DNA of 64,000 nt, taken from NCBI RefSeq assembly GCF_028898845.1, contig NZ_CP118574.1:3998501-4062500 (forward strand), written 5' to 3'. A model generated the notes under the pieces. That model saw nothing but the letters and a program-made list of their open reading frames with translations, was not told where the DNA came from and searched no databases. Made by a program: the position numbers and the translations under genes. Source of the stretch: Streptomyces sp. WZ-12 (GTDB lineage Bacteria > Actinomycetota > Actinomycetes > Streptomycetales > Streptomycetaceae). Positions within the stretch are counted from its first letter, which is position 1; every line of letters begins with the position of its first letter. Shown here one piece after another: positions 42,986-52,250 of the stretch.

Positions 42986-43819
42986 TTACGGGGCCGCCAG
43001 CGCGGCCAGCGGGCGCGGCGGGGCGGAGACCAGGTGGTCGGCCAACTCGGCCCAGTGGTCGGTGAGATAGAAGTGGTCGCCACCGGGGAAGACCCGCAGC
43101 CGGAAGCCGCCGGTGGTGTGCTCCGCCCAGGCCGCCGCCTCGTCGATGCTCACCAGCGGGTCCCGGTCCCCGGTCAGCGCGGTGACCGGGGCGGCCAACG
43201 GCGGTCCCGGGCGGTGCCGGTAGGTCTCCACGGCCTTGTAGTCGCTGCGGACCACCGGGAGCGCCATGGCCAGCACGTCCCGGTGGTCCAGGAGCCGCGG
43301 GTCGGTCCCCTGGGTGCGCCGGATCTCCTCGATCAGCCCGTCGTCGTCCCGGAGGTGGACGGTGCCGCCGCGCACCCGGGTGGGCGCCCAGGCGCCGGAG
43401 GCGATCAGGTGCGCGGGGCGCAGGCCGTCGCGCTCCAACAGGCGGGCCGTCTCGTAGGCCACCAGGGCGCCCATGCTGTGCCCGAGCAGGACCAACGGGC
43501 GGTCGGCCAGGGGCGCCAGCGCCCGGTGCGCGCCGGCCGCCAGCTCCGTCAGCTCCTCGATGCGGGGCTCGCGGATCCGGTCGTTGCGGCCCGGGTACTG
43601 GACCGCGAGCAGCTCGTGCGGGCGGGCGTCGGCGGTGCGGGCGGCGACCGCGGTGGCCAGCCGCCGGTAGGCGCCGGCGCCGCCCCCGGCGTGCGGGAAG
43701 CAGACGATCCGGGCGGCCGCGGCCGCGGGGTGCGCCGGCCCCGGGCGCAGCCGGCGCAGCCACGGGTCCGCGGCGGGCGCCGTACGGGGCCGCGGCAGGG
43801 CGGGCGCGCTACATGCCAC
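42986..43819 (-). CDS. Type II thioesterase (alpha/beta hydrolase)
   Basis: 277 residues. ARIVCFPHAGGGAGAYRRLA opens the fold; GHSMGALVAYETARLL holds the nucleophile Ser, ALTGDRDPLVS the Asp and FPGGDHFYLTDHW the His. The length and motifs are those of TEII editing enzymes (GrsT/RifR type) that clear stalled or mis-primed carrier proteins. It is the last gene of the PKS operon and overlaps the SDR gene by 11 bp. It could also release product, but the aminotransferase-reductase fusion is a better candidate for that. Confidence 0.93.
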   Translation of the reverse strand: MACSAPALPRPRTAPAADPWLRRLRPGPAHPAAAAARIVCFPHAGGGAGAYRRLATAVAARTADARPHELLAVQYPGRNDRIREPRIEELTELAAGAHRALAPLADRPLVLLGHSMGALVAYETARLLERDGLRPAHLIASGAWAPTRVRGGTVHLRDDDGLIEEIRRTQGTDPRLLDHRDVLAMALPVVRSDYKAVETYRHRPGPPLAAPVTALTGDRDPLVSIDEAAAWAEHTTGGFRLRVFPGGDHFYLTDHWAELADHLVSAPPRPLAALAAP

Positions 43820-44639
43820 GGGTGTACCCCCCGTCGACGGTCAGCGACTGCGCCGTGATGGCCGCCGCCCGGTCCGACACCAGGAAGCCGATCAACTCGG
43901 CCGCCTCGCGCGCCTCGACCAGCCGCCGCAGCGGGATGGACTTGCGCGCCTGGCGCAGCATCCGGGCCGGGTCGGCGCCGATCTCCTCCGCCGAGGCGGC
44001 GATCTCCCGGCGCAGCATGGGGGTGTCGATCCAGCCCGGCAGCACCGCGTTGACGGTGATGCCGCGGGACGCCAGGTCCAGGGCGAGGCCCTTGGTGTAG
44101 CCGATCAGGCCGTGCTTGGAGGCGCAGTAGGCGGTGTTGCGCATCTTGCCGGCCTTGCCGAGGATCGACGAGACGTTGACGATCCGGCCGTGATCGACGA
44201 GGTGTTCCAGGCAGGCGGCGGTGACCGCGAAGGTGCCGTGCAGGTTGATGTCCAGCACTCGCAGCCAGGTCTCCTCGTCGTCCGGGCCGTTCTCGTCGGC
44301 GACGCCGGCGTTGTTGACCAGGATGTGCAGCGGCCCGGCGGCGCGCAGCGAGCTGCGCAGGGCCCCGCGGACCGCGTCCCGCTCGCGCAGGTCGGCGACG
44401 AGCGGGGTGACCTCGGCGCCCAGCTCGCGGACTTCCTTGGCGACGGTGTCCAGTTGGGCGGCGTCCCGGTCGAGCAGGACCAGGCGGCCGGCGCCGGCAT
44501 CGGCCAGCAGCAGGGCCACCTCCCGGCCGATGCCCTGGGCGGCGCCGGTGACCACCGCGGTCCGCCCGGCCAACTCGCCCGGCACGGGCCGCCGTTCGGT
44601 CCCGGGGGTGGCCGTGGCAGCGGTGTCCAGTTCGCTCAT
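43809..44639 (-). CDS. Short-chain dehydrogenase/reductase of the PKS operon
   Basis: 276 residues. TAVVTGAAQGIGREVALLLA is the cofactor loop, LHILVNNAGVADENG the NNAG strand, and SSILGKAGKMRNTAYCASKH the catalytic Ser-Tyr-Lys set (Y-x3-K). LDRD after beta-2 suggests an acidic residue that favours NAD(H). It may reduce a beta-keto intermediate, or oxidise/reduce a later hydroxyl; two SDRs in one operon imply different steps. It begins 10 bp after the FabG-like gene. Confidence 0.9.
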   Translation of the reverse strand: MSELDTAATATPGTERRPVPGELAGRTAVVTGAAQGIGREVALLLADAGAGRLVLLDRDAAQLDTVAKEVRELGAEVTPLVADLRERDAVRGALRSSLRAAGPLHILVNNAGVADENGPDDEETWLRVLDINLHGTFAVTAACLEHLVDHGRIVNVSSILGKAGKMRNTAYCASKHGLIGYTKGLALDLASRGITVNAVLPGWIDTPMLRREIAASAEEIGADPARMLRQARKSIPLRRLVEAREAAELIGFLVSDRAAAITAQSLTVDGGYTRGM

Positions 44640-44649
44640 GGTCGTCCCC

Positions 44650-45396
44650 TCACGCCATCTTCAGGCCGCCGTCGACGTGCAGTACCTCACCCGTGGTGTA
44701 GGTGTTGCGCGGGCTGGCGAGGTACGCCACGGCGTCGGCGATCGTCTCGGGTTCGGCGTACTTCTTCAGCAGCAGCCGGCTCATGATCTCGTCCTCGCCG
44801 TGGGCGCGGATGGTGTCGGTCATGTCGGTGGTGATCACGCCGGGGGCGACCGCGTTGACGAGGATGCCCCGGGAGGCCAGCTCGACCGCCATCGCCTTGG
44901 TGAAGGACTCCAGACCGCCCTTGGCGGCCGCGTAGTTGGACTGGCCGCGGCCCGGCTTGGAGGCGGCCGACGAGGAGATGTTGACGATCCGGCCGTAGCG
45001 CTGGCGCAGCATCGCCGGCGCCGCGGCCTGGACGGTGAGCATGGGGGCGACGAGGTTGGTGGCCAGCACGTCCTGGATGTCGGCGAGCCCCTGGTTGACC
45101 AGCAGTTCGTCGCGGGTGATCCCGGCGTTGTTGACCAGCACGTCGAGCCGCCCGAAGGAGGCGCGCACGCCGGCGACGATCCGCTGCGGCACCTCGGGGT
45201 CGGAGACGTCCCCCTGGAACAGCTCGACCTTGCGGCCCAGCTTGGCGATCTGCTCGGCGACCTGCTCCGCCTCGGTGGTCGCGCTGCGGTAGTTGAGGGC
45301 GATGTCGCAGCCCTCCTGTGCCAGTCTGACGGCGATGGCGCGCCCGATGCCCCGGCTGCCGCCGGTCACCAGTGCCACCTGGCCTGCGAATTCCAT
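44650..45396 (-). CDS. FabG-like 3-oxoacyl-ACP reductase
   Basis: 248 residues, the classical FabG size. ALVTGGSRGIGRAIAVRLAQ, the NYRS segment that follows beta-2 in NADPH-dependent reductases, DVLVNNAGITRDELL, and ISSSAASKPGRGQSNYAAAK with catalytic Ser, Tyr and Lys. It ends HVDGGLKMA as FabG proteins do. In this operon it is the obvious ketoreductase for chain building by the two KS pairs. 100 bp separate it from the upstream fusion gene. Confidence 0.93.
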   Translation of the reverse strand: MEFAGQVALVTGGSRGIGRAIAVRLAQEGCDIALNYRSATTEAEQVAEQIAKLGRKVELFQGDVSDPEVPQRIVAGVRASFGRLDVLVNNAGITRDELLVNQGLADIQDVLATNLVAPMLTVQAAAPAMLRQRYGRIVNISSSAASKPGRGQSNYAAAKGGLESFTKAMAVELASRGILVNAVAPGVITTDMTDTIRAHGEDEIMSRLLLKKYAEPETIADAVAYLASPRNTYTTGEVLHVDGGLKMA

Positions 45397-45496
45397 GACG
45401 CTTGGGTCCTCTCAAGTCCATTGGGGCGTACGGCACATGGGCCGGGCGCCGCACGCGGTGCGATACCTGCGACGGGTCGCGTGCGGCGCCCGGGGC

Positions 45497-48400
45497 TCAG
45501 ACCGAGTGCGCGCTCTTGTAGTCGGCCAGCCGCAGCCCGTGGGCGTCGGCCAGCGCGGCGATGTCGATGACCTGTTGGCGGCTGATGTTCCCGTAGGAGT
45601 AGTGCCGGTCGATGCCGGCCAGGCCCATCAGCGCGGTCTCCGCCATGCACGCGAAGAGCTGGCCGGCCTCCAGGAACGCCCGCGCGGAGGGGTGCAGGCC
45701 CTCGCCGTTGGGCGTGGCGACGATGCCGCCGAGCATGTACGCCAGGTCGGGCCGCTGCTCGGCCAGGTCCGGCACCGCGTTGTTGGGCACCGCGATGTCG
45801 CAGACCACCGCGTCCCTCGCGAAGTGCTCGCCGGTCAGGAACGGTTCGGGGCTGTTGGAGGCGCACAGCACCAACTGCGCCTCGCGGAGCGCTTCGGTGT
45901 CCTGGGCGACGGTCAGGAACGGGTCCGTGCCGTACCGCTCCTCCAGGTAGGCGGCGATCGCCTTGCCGCGGTCGGCGTCGCCCGCGCCCTCGGCGGACGC
46001 CCCGTCGGCCAGCCACTTGGTGATCAGCGGCTCCTCGGCGAGCCGGGCCGGGATGCCGGTCAGCTCGCCGCCGGCCGCGATCCGCGCCCAGCACTCCTGG
46101 TAGATGCCGTGCACGGTGTTCCGCAGGCGCCGCGCCGAGCCGTCCCGCCGGCTGCCCACCAGCACGATCTTGCCGAGCTTCTCGGCGAAGAGCTGGCTGT
46201 AGACGGAGGCGATGTTGCCGGCCGCGCCGACCACCGCCAGCGTGGCGTCGGCCACCTCGAAGCCGCGGTCGCGCGCGCCGCGCTCCATGGCCCGTACGCC
46301 CATCGCGACGGTCAGCGCGTTGCCCGACGTCAAGGCGATGCCGGGGACGTTGAGCGAGGTGCAGTTGTTGGTGACGATCGAGGTGTACATGCCCAGGCCG
46401 GCAACCTCGCAGCCGTCCGCGCGGGCCGCCTGCACCCGCTCCTCGACGTCCGCCCGGATTCCGGCCACGTCCCCGGACGCCAGGTAGCGGCCCATCTGCT
46501 CGGAGCCCACCATCAGCGGGTAGAGCGCGAACTCCACGGCGCTGCCCAGCGGCGAGTCGATCCGCACGCCCGGGTACGGCGCGGCCTTCTTCACCGGCTC
46601 CATGCCGAGGACGAAGGAGCGCAGCGCGGCGTCGCTGAGGTCGGCCAGCGCGGGGTCCACCTGCCGCAGGTGGGCCGGGGTGATCAGGTGGTTGACGAAC
46701 GCCACCTTGCGGACCGGGCCGGTGATGTCGCGCGGCGCGCCCTGCTCGTAGCCCTCGATCGCACCGCGGAAGTCGCGGATCTCGGCCCGCGGCTTGGGGA
46801 TCGTCCGGTCGCTGGCCGGGTGGACCAGGTGCAGGGTGTCCTCGTAGCGCAGGATGCGGCAGAGCCGGTCCAGGGCGCCGCGCAGCCGCTCGATCTCCTG
46901 GTCGGTGAGGCGCGCGGACGGCTGGATGCGCAGCACGTTGCCGGCGCTGCCGGTCGGCGCGATCCGGATCCGCTCCTGGCGCAGCAGGTAGCCGGAGAGA
47001 AGGTAGCCCAGCGCGCCGGTGTAGGCGCTGCCGCGCAGCACCATGGAGCGGGCCTCGCCCTGTTCGCGCAGTTGGACGCCGAGGAACAGGCCCTTGCCGC
47101 GGATGTCCTCGATGACGTCGGGGTAGGCCGACTTGAGGTCGGCGAGCATCTCCAGCAGCCGCTCGCCGCGCTCGGTGACCTGGCGGTAGACCTGCCCGTC
47201 GTCGGCCTCCAGCATCTCGACGACCTTGCGGCCGATGGCCGAGGAGAAGTCGTCCATGGCGAACGTCGAGCTGTGGATCAGGTCGAACTCGCCCTGGTAC
47301 AGCGACCGTCGGACCAGCATGGCGGAGACCTTGGCCAGGCCGCCGCCCAGCGACTTGGACAGCGTGTAGTAGTCGCCGCGCAGCCCGATCAGCGAGCTGG
47401 CCAGGAAGGCGCCGCAGCGGCCCATGCCGCTCTGCACCTCGTCGATGATCAGGGCGGTGCCGACCTTGTTGCAGAACAGCCGGATGGCGCGGCCCTGTTC
47501 GGCGGTGAGCGCGTGGATGCCGCCCTCGCCCTGCACCGGCTCGACGAGGAAGGCGGTGAGGGCCGGGAAGTCCCGCTCGACGATCCGCACCCGGCCGTCG
47601 GCCAGTTCGGCGTCGAGCAGCACCACCCGCTCGTCCTCGGCGATCCGGTCCAGCAGCTCGGGCCGGTCCATGGGGACGAAGCGGACCCGGGTGCCGAGGT
47701 TCTGGAACGGGGCGCGGAAGCCGGCGTTGTAGGTGAGCTGGACGCTGCCGACCAGCTTGCCGTGGAAGGACCGCTCCAGGGCCAGGAAGAGCGGCTTGGT
47801 GGCCAGCGCCGCCGCGTTGTGCGCGCCGACGGCGGCGAGCAGCGCCTCGACACCGGCGGCGGGGGTGATCTGGCCCTGGAGGGCCGGGAGTTGGTAGGCG
47901 TCGGCATCGACGGTGGCCGTCCCGCGGCGCAGCGCGGCGCCGGCGGCCTCCAGGTGGGCGGCGGCCTCCTCGGCGAGCGCCGCCGCCCGGGTCACCCGGA
48001 CCAGTTCGGCGTGTTTGACGGCCGCCTCAATGGCCTCGGCGCCGCTGTTGCCGAAGGTGGCCAGGTACGGCTCCTTGATGCCGGTCTCCCGGCGGACGAC
48101 GTCGCTGAGCGCGGCGCCGAGCCGGCCGGCCTCGCCGCGCAGCGAGAACTGGGCGTGCACGGGGCGCTGCTGGTCCAGCAGCTCCTTGGCGTGCGCGACG
48201 ATCTCGGGGTGGTTGTGGCCGAGGATCAGCGAGCCGTAGCCGCCCATCAGGTCCAGGACCGGTACCAACTCGCCCTGGTCATCGCGGTGGTAGAGGGTGT
48301 TGCCCTCGGCCCGCTCGTACTCGACGTCCAGTCCCAGGGCGGTGAACACCCGGCCCATCTGGGGCTGCACGTACTCGGTGAACGCGTGTGTTGCTGACAT
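45497..48400 (-). CDS. Class III aminotransferase fused to an acyl-ACP-reductase-like domain
   Basis: 967 residues. Residues 1 to about 550 are a PLP-dependent class III aminotransferase: FGNSGAEAIEAAVKHAELVR, LIIDEVQSGMGRCG (PLP-ring Asp) and YYTLSKSLGGGLAKVSAMLV with the Schiff-base Lys. Residues about 555-967 resemble long-chain acyl-ACP reductases: GLGMYTSIVTNNCTSLNV, TSGNALTVAMGVRAME, a Rossmann loop LAVVGAAGNIASVYSQLFAE and AVVCDIAVPNNAVPDL with a candidate thioester Cys. Together they could reduce an acyl-ACP to an aldehyde and aminate it. ATG at 48400; 13 bp after the CLF-like gene. Confidence 0.88.
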   Translation of the reverse strand: MSATHAFTEYVQPQMGRVFTALGLDVEYERAEGNTLYHRDDQGELVPVLDLMGGYGSLILGHNHPEIVAHAKELLDQQRPVHAQFSLRGEAGRLGAALSDVVRRETGIKEPYLATFGNSGAEAIEAAVKHAELVRVTRAAALAEEAAAHLEAAGAALRRGTATVDADAYQLPALQGQITPAAGVEALLAAVGAHNAAALATKPLFLALERSFHGKLVGSVQLTYNAGFRAPFQNLGTRVRFVPMDRPELLDRIAEDERVVLLDAELADGRVRIVERDFPALTAFLVEPVQGEGGIHALTAEQGRAIRLFCNKVGTALIIDEVQSGMGRCGAFLASSLIGLRGDYYTLSKSLGGGLAKVSAMLVRRSLYQGEFDLIHSSTFAMDDFSSAIGRKVVEMLEADDGQVYRQVTERGERLLEMLADLKSAYPDVIEDIRGKGLFLGVQLREQGEARSMVLRGSAYTGALGYLLSGYLLRQERIRIAPTGSAGNVLRIQPSARLTDQEIERLRGALDRLCRILRYEDTLHLVHPASDRTIPKPRAEIRDFRGAIEGYEQGAPRDITGPVRKVAFVNHLITPAHLRQVDPALADLSDAALRSFVLGMEPVKKAAPYPGVRIDSPLGSAVEFALYPLMVGSEQMGRYLASGDVAGIRADVEERVQAARADGCEVAGLGMYTSIVTNNCTSLNVPGIALTSGNALTVAMGVRAMERGARDRGFEVADATLAVVGAAGNIASVYSQLFAEKLGKIVLVGSRRDGSARRLRNTVHGIYQECWARIAAGGELTGIPARLAEEPLITKWLADGASAEGAGDADRGKAIAAYLEERYGTDPFLTVAQDTEALREAQLVLCASNSPEPFLTGEHFARDAVVCDIAVPNNAVPDLAEQRPDLAYMLGGIVATPNGEGLHPSARAFLEAGQLFACMAETALMGLAGIDRHYSYGNISRQQVIDIAALADAHGLRLADYKSAHSV

Positions 48401-48413
48401 GGACTGGTGTCTC

Positions 48414-49781
48414 CTAGACGAGGTGCGGCCGCTCGGCGAGCAGGGCGCCCGCGAACCCGTTGAAACTGCTGTGCAGGCTGAGGACGGAGTCGATCCGCCG
48501 CTTCCGGGGCGCGCCGGTGACGAAGTCGGTGCCACCGTCCGGCGGGGTCTCCAGGTGCGCGATCGGCGGCAGCTCACCGGTGGCGAACAGACTGGGCGCC
48601 AGCGCCAGTTCGGCCAGCGGGCCGGCGGCGCCCAGGGTGCCGGTGACCGGCCGCACGGAGCTGACCGGGACGCCGGAGTCCTTCAGCAGCACGCGCAGCA
48701 GCTCGGTCTCGGCCGCGTCGTGGTGGACGGTGCCCTTGCCGTCGGCCAGGACCGCGCCGAGGCTCTCCGGCGTCACGCCGTGCGCGGCCAGCAGGCCGCG
48801 GGCGCTCTCGGCCAGTGCGGCCGGGCCGACGCCGCTGTCCACGGTCGGCCGCAGCGTCGCGCCCAACACCGTGACCAGGGCGCGGGCGCCGCGCGCCGCG
48901 GCGTCCCCGGCCCGCTCCAGGACCAGCGCGACGGCGCCCTCGGCGAGCACCGTGCCGTCCCGCTCGGCGTCGAAGCTGCGCAGCGAGGCGGCGCCGCGGC
49001 CGCCGGCGGTGAGGTTGCCGGCGCGGTGCTGCGCGGCCAGCTTCAGCGGCTCGTTGAAGCTGCCGGCGCCGACCACCAGCGCGGTGTCGCAGTCCCCGTG
49101 GCGGAGGCTGAACGCGGCCCGTTGGAGGGCCCCGAGGGCCGCCCCGGCGTCCTGCACGAAGGCCGCGCAGTCGCCGCGGAACCGCTGGGCGATGCTGACC
49201 AGCGCCAGGGTGTTGTTGTTCAGCGCCCGGATGACGGTGAACGGGTTGAACGTGGCGGCGTTGCCGAACGCCTCGGCCACCACCCGGGTCAGGTCCGCGC
49301 CCATCCCCGGCGAGGTGTCGGTGCGGGCCTGGTCGAGCGCCTTGTGGAAGGCGGCGACGCTCAGTTCGGTGGAGTCGTCCTGGGCGACGTAGAGCCCGCG
49401 CCGCTCCTCGGGGATCGCCTGCCAGCCCTCGCCGGCCGCCCGCATGGCGTCCTCGGCGGCCAGCACCGCGTTGAAGGTGAACGCGGTGCCGAACTTCCGC
49501 AGCTTGTGGGGGACGCTGTCCCGGCTGGCCTGCTGGAGGTCGGCGGGCACGTGCCCGAAGTGGGTGATCTTCTTCGTCCGGACGTAGGGGTCCTGGTAGG
49601 GGACGAGCGCGGACCGGCCCTCGCGCCAGGCCGTCCACAGGGCCTCGGGCCCGCGCCCGGTGGGCAGTACGGCGCCGATGCCGGTGACGACGATCGCGTC
49701 GGGGTCGAAGGCGCCGGGGTCGGGCGCACCGTGCCCGGCTCCGGGCCGGGTCTCGGTGCTCGAATCGATGTCAGTGCTCAT
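48414..49781 (-). CDS. Degenerate ketosynthase, chain-length-factor-like (pair 2)
   Basis: 455 residues with the thiolase-like KS fold but no catalytic triad. The active-site segment reads AAFVQDAGAALGALQRAAFS, placing Gly where Cys belongs; the first His motif is ADGKGTVHHDAAE (Lys for His) and the second is TGTLGAAG (Thr for His). It should therefore be a non-catalytic partner of the KS encoded just upstream, as CLF is in type II PKSs. ATG at 49781 lies inside the KS frame; a GTG at 49787 is also possible. Confidence 0.87.
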   Translation of the reverse strand: MSTDIDSSTETRPGAGHGAPDPGAFDPDAIVVTGIGAVLPTGRGPEALWTAWREGRSALVPYQDPYVRTKKITHFGHVPADLQQASRDSVPHKLRKFGTAFTFNAVLAAEDAMRAAGEGWQAIPEERRGLYVAQDDSTELSVAAFHKALDQARTDTSPGMGADLTRVVAEAFGNAATFNPFTVIRALNNNTLALVSIAQRFRGDCAAFVQDAGAALGALQRAAFSLRHGDCDTALVVGAGSFNEPLKLAAQHRAGNLTAGGRGAASLRSFDAERDGTVLAEGAVALVLERAGDAAARGARALVTVLGATLRPTVDSGVGPAALAESARGLLAAHGVTPESLGAVLADGKGTVHHDAAETELLRVLLKDSGVPVSSVRPVTGTLGAAGPLAELALAPSLFATGELPPIAHLETPPDGGTDFVTGAPRKRRIDSVLSLHSSFNGFAGALLAERPHLV

Positions 49782-51048
49782 AACCACGCACCACCAGACT
49801 GGCGTTGAGGCCGCCGAAGCCGAAGGAATTGCTCACCGCCACCGACACCTCCTGGTACCGCGCCTTCTCGGGCACGTAGTCCAGGTCGCAGGCCGGATCC
49901 GGGTTCTCCAGATTCAGCGTCGGGGGCACGATGCCGTCCCTTACGGACAGCACGGTGGCGATCAGCTCGGGCGCACCGGCGGCGGCGATCAGATGGCCCA
50001 GCATGGTCTTGTTGGCGGTGACCGCCAGCTTCCGGTAGTGCTCGCCGGCCGCGAACACGTCCTTGATCGCCCGGGTCTCGATCGGGTCGTTCAGGGGGGT
50101 GGAGGTGCCGTGCGCGTTGATGGAGTCCACGGCCTCCGGCGCCACCTCGCCGTCCGCCAGCGCCCGGCGCATCGCCAGCGCGGCGCCCCGGCCCTCCGGG
50201 TGCGGGGCGGTGACCTGGTAGGCGTCCAACGAGCTGCCGAAACCGGCCAGTTCGGCGTAGACCGTGGCGCCGCGCCGGCGGGCGCTCTCCTCGCTCTCCA
50301 GCACCAGCATGGCGGCGCCCTCGGCGGCCACCAGCCCGCTGCGGTCCCGGTCGAAGGCCCGGCACAGCCGGTCCCCGAACAGCTCCGAGGTGGACGGGGC
50401 GCCCAGCAGGTGCAGCCCGGTCATGGTCGGCAGGTTGAGCACCGAGTCGGCGCCGCCCACCAGCATCGCGTCCACCTCCCCGCGCCGGATCATCCGGTAG
50501 CCGTGGCCGATGGCGTGGGTGGCCCCGGCGCAGGCGGTGGAGAAGTTCAGCGCCGGGCCGCGCAGCCGGTGACGGGCGGCGATCCCGGCGGCCAGCGCGT
50601 CGTTGGTGCAGAACAGGCCGCTGGCGCGGTCCAGTTGGTCGCGCCGCTCGAAGAGCGTGCGCCAACTGGGCCGACCGTCCTCCCCGATGGCGTGCAGCAG
50701 CTCGTAGGGGTCCCGCTCGGGCACGCCGGAGCCGACGGCGGTGCCGATCCGGCCGATCGCGCCCGGGTCCGCGACGCCGGCGTCGGCCAGCGCCTGTGCG
50801 GCGGCGGCCAGCCCGAACCGGGCGCGCCGCTCCAGCGGCCCCTTCGGGCCCTCGTCGGCGCCGTACCGCGCGGCGAACGCCGCGTCGTCGACCGGCGCCG
50901 CGTAGCGCACCGGGAAGTCCGGGGCGCCGGGCAACTGCCAGGCGCGGATCGCGGAGCGGCCCGCGGTCAGGCCCTCCCACATGGTCTCCCAGTCGAGCCC
51001 CAGTCCGCAGACGGCGCCCAGCCCGGTCACCACGACGCGGCGGCTCAT
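49771..51048 (-). CDS. Active beta-ketoacyl synthase (KS-alpha, pair 2)
   Basis: 425 residues, FabF-like. It starts MSRRVVVTGLGAVCGLGLDW, and has a complete triad: Cys in LNFSTACAGATHAIG, His in INAHGTSTPLND and Lys/His in TANKTMLGHLIAAAG, then SNSFGFGGLNASLV. It should catalyse decarboxylative condensation on the ACP with the adjacent CLF-like protein. Its start overlaps the end of the upstream CLF-like gene (ATGA). Confidence 0.94.
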   Translation of the reverse strand: MSRRVVVTGLGAVCGLGLDWETMWEGLTAGRSAIRAWQLPGAPDFPVRYAAPVDDAAFAARYGADEGPKGPLERRARFGLAAAAQALADAGVADPGAIGRIGTAVGSGVPERDPYELLHAIGEDGRPSWRTLFERRDQLDRASGLFCTNDALAAGIAARHRLRGPALNFSTACAGATHAIGHGYRMIRRGEVDAMLVGGADSVLNLPTMTGLHLLGAPSTSELFGDRLCRAFDRDRSGLVAAEGAAMLVLESEESARRRGATVYAELAGFGSSLDAYQVTAPHPEGRGAALAMRRALADGEVAPEAVDSINAHGTSTPLNDPIETRAIKDVFAAGEHYRKLAVTANKTMLGHLIAAAGAPELIATVLSVRDGIVPPTLNLENPDPACDLDYVPEKARYQEVSVAVSNSFGFGGLNASLVVRGYEH

Positions 51049-52250
51049 TTCTCGGCTCCTTCCAGTACGACGGCGCCCACCTGGCCGCGTGCGCCGCAGG
51101 CCAGCACCAGGGCCCGCGGGGCGGGCAGCGGCTCCTCGCGGGCCGCGTCGCCGTCGGCGACCAGCCGCCGGCCGATGGCCAGGCCGTGCAGCGCCAGCAG
51201 GGTGTGCGCCAGCGGGTGGGCGGGGCCGAGCACCCCGGTGGCCCGCTCGCCGGTGAAGTGGGCGGGCCGCTCCGCGGCGCCGGCGAAGACCCGGTCCAGC
51301 GCGGCCTCTTGGGCCCGTGCGGTGGTGTGCGTCCAGGCGGCGTCGGGCAGCACCCAGCCGATCCCGTCGGCGTCCGTGCCGGCCATCTCCAGGGCCGTGT
51401 GGACGGCCTCGGCGAGCGCCTCGGCCCGGTCCTCCTCCGCGGCGCCGAAGGCCCGCCCGTAGCCGGCCAGCCGCGCCCCTGGGGCCGCGGCGCCCGCCCG
51501 GGGGCCGTCGGTGCGGTCGGGGCCGCCGTCGGCCCGTTCGGCGAGCAGGAAGGCCGCGCCCTCCCCGGGGACGGCCCCGTTCCACCCCAACTCCTCGTAC
51601 TGGACGAAGAGCAGCGGATGCACCTTGGGACTCACCGCCCCGATCAGCGCCGCCTCGTTCTCCCCCTCGGCGATCGACAGCGCCCCGTCGATCAGGGCCG
51701 TCAGGCCCGCGTCGGAGAACGGCGAGTACGCGGCCATCGCCCCGGTCAGCCCGAAGACCGCCGAGATGTGCGCGGCCGCGGTGCTGTTGAGGTGGGACAG
51801 CCCGCTGAACGGCGGGACCTCCCGGCCGTAGAGGGCGGCCACCTCGGCCGGCGAACCGGCGGCCCGGTGCAGCCCTTCCAGCACGCTGAACCGCAGCAAC
51901 TCCTCGTCCACCGTGGGCAGTCCGAGGTAGAGCCCCCAACCGGGACCGCCCACCGGACCGGCCTCCGCCGGGCCGGCCAGGGCCAACCGCGCCCCGTAGA
52001 GCGCCATCCGGGCCTGCTTCTCCGAGGTGCGCAGCACCCTGCGGTGCACGCCGAGGGTGGCCGCGTCGGGGTCGTCCACCAAGTAGGCGGCATCGAACTC
52101 CGGCCAGGGGCCGGCGAGTTCCGCAACCGGCCGCCGGGTGTCCTTGCCGGCGACCAGGGCCTCCCACAGGTCGCCCGGGTCGGTGCCGGCGGCCGTGTAG
52201 AGGCCGGGCGCGGTCAGTCGCACGTCGTGCGTCGTCATGGCCGCGCTCAC
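51045..52250 (-). CDS. Highly diverged ketosynthase-like protein, CLF-like (pair 1)
   Basis: 401 residues. The fold is recognisable from LYTAAGTDPGDLWEALVAG, LSHLNSTAAAHISAVFGLTG and GEGAAFLLAE, but the nucleophile region is AAYSPFSDAGLTALIDGALS with Asp at the Cys position, and both His motifs are missing (VLPDAAWTHTTARAQE; GVLGPAHPLAH). It has drifted further than ordinary CLF proteins. It lies between two active KS genes and overlaps both, so a partner role is likely. GTG 52250 is used; ATG 52238 is an alternative. Confidence 0.8.
   Translation of the reverse strand: MSAAMTTHDVRLTAPGLYTAAGTDPGDLWEALVAGKDTRRPVAELAGPWPEFDAAYLVDDPDAATLGVHRRVLRTSEKQARMALYGARLALAGPAEAGPVGGPGWGLYLGLPTVDEELLRFSVLEGLHRAAGSPAEVAALYGREVPPFSGLSHLNSTAAAHISAVFGLTGAMAAYSPFSDAGLTALIDGALSIAEGENEAALIGAVSPKVHPLLFVQYEELGWNGAVPGEGAAFLLAERADGGPDRTDGPRAGAAAPGARLAGYGRAFGAAEEDRAEALAEAVHTALEMAGTDADGIGWVLPDAAWTHTTARAQEAALDRVFAGAAERPAHFTGERATGVLGPAHPLAHTLLALHGLAIGRRLVADGDAAREEPLPAPRALVLACGARGQVGAVVLEGAEK

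Noticed and set aside
45293..48397. 1034-codon plus-strand open frame
   Set aside because: It is exactly antisense to the aminotransferase-reductase fusion and reads as composition-driven sequence without any domain.
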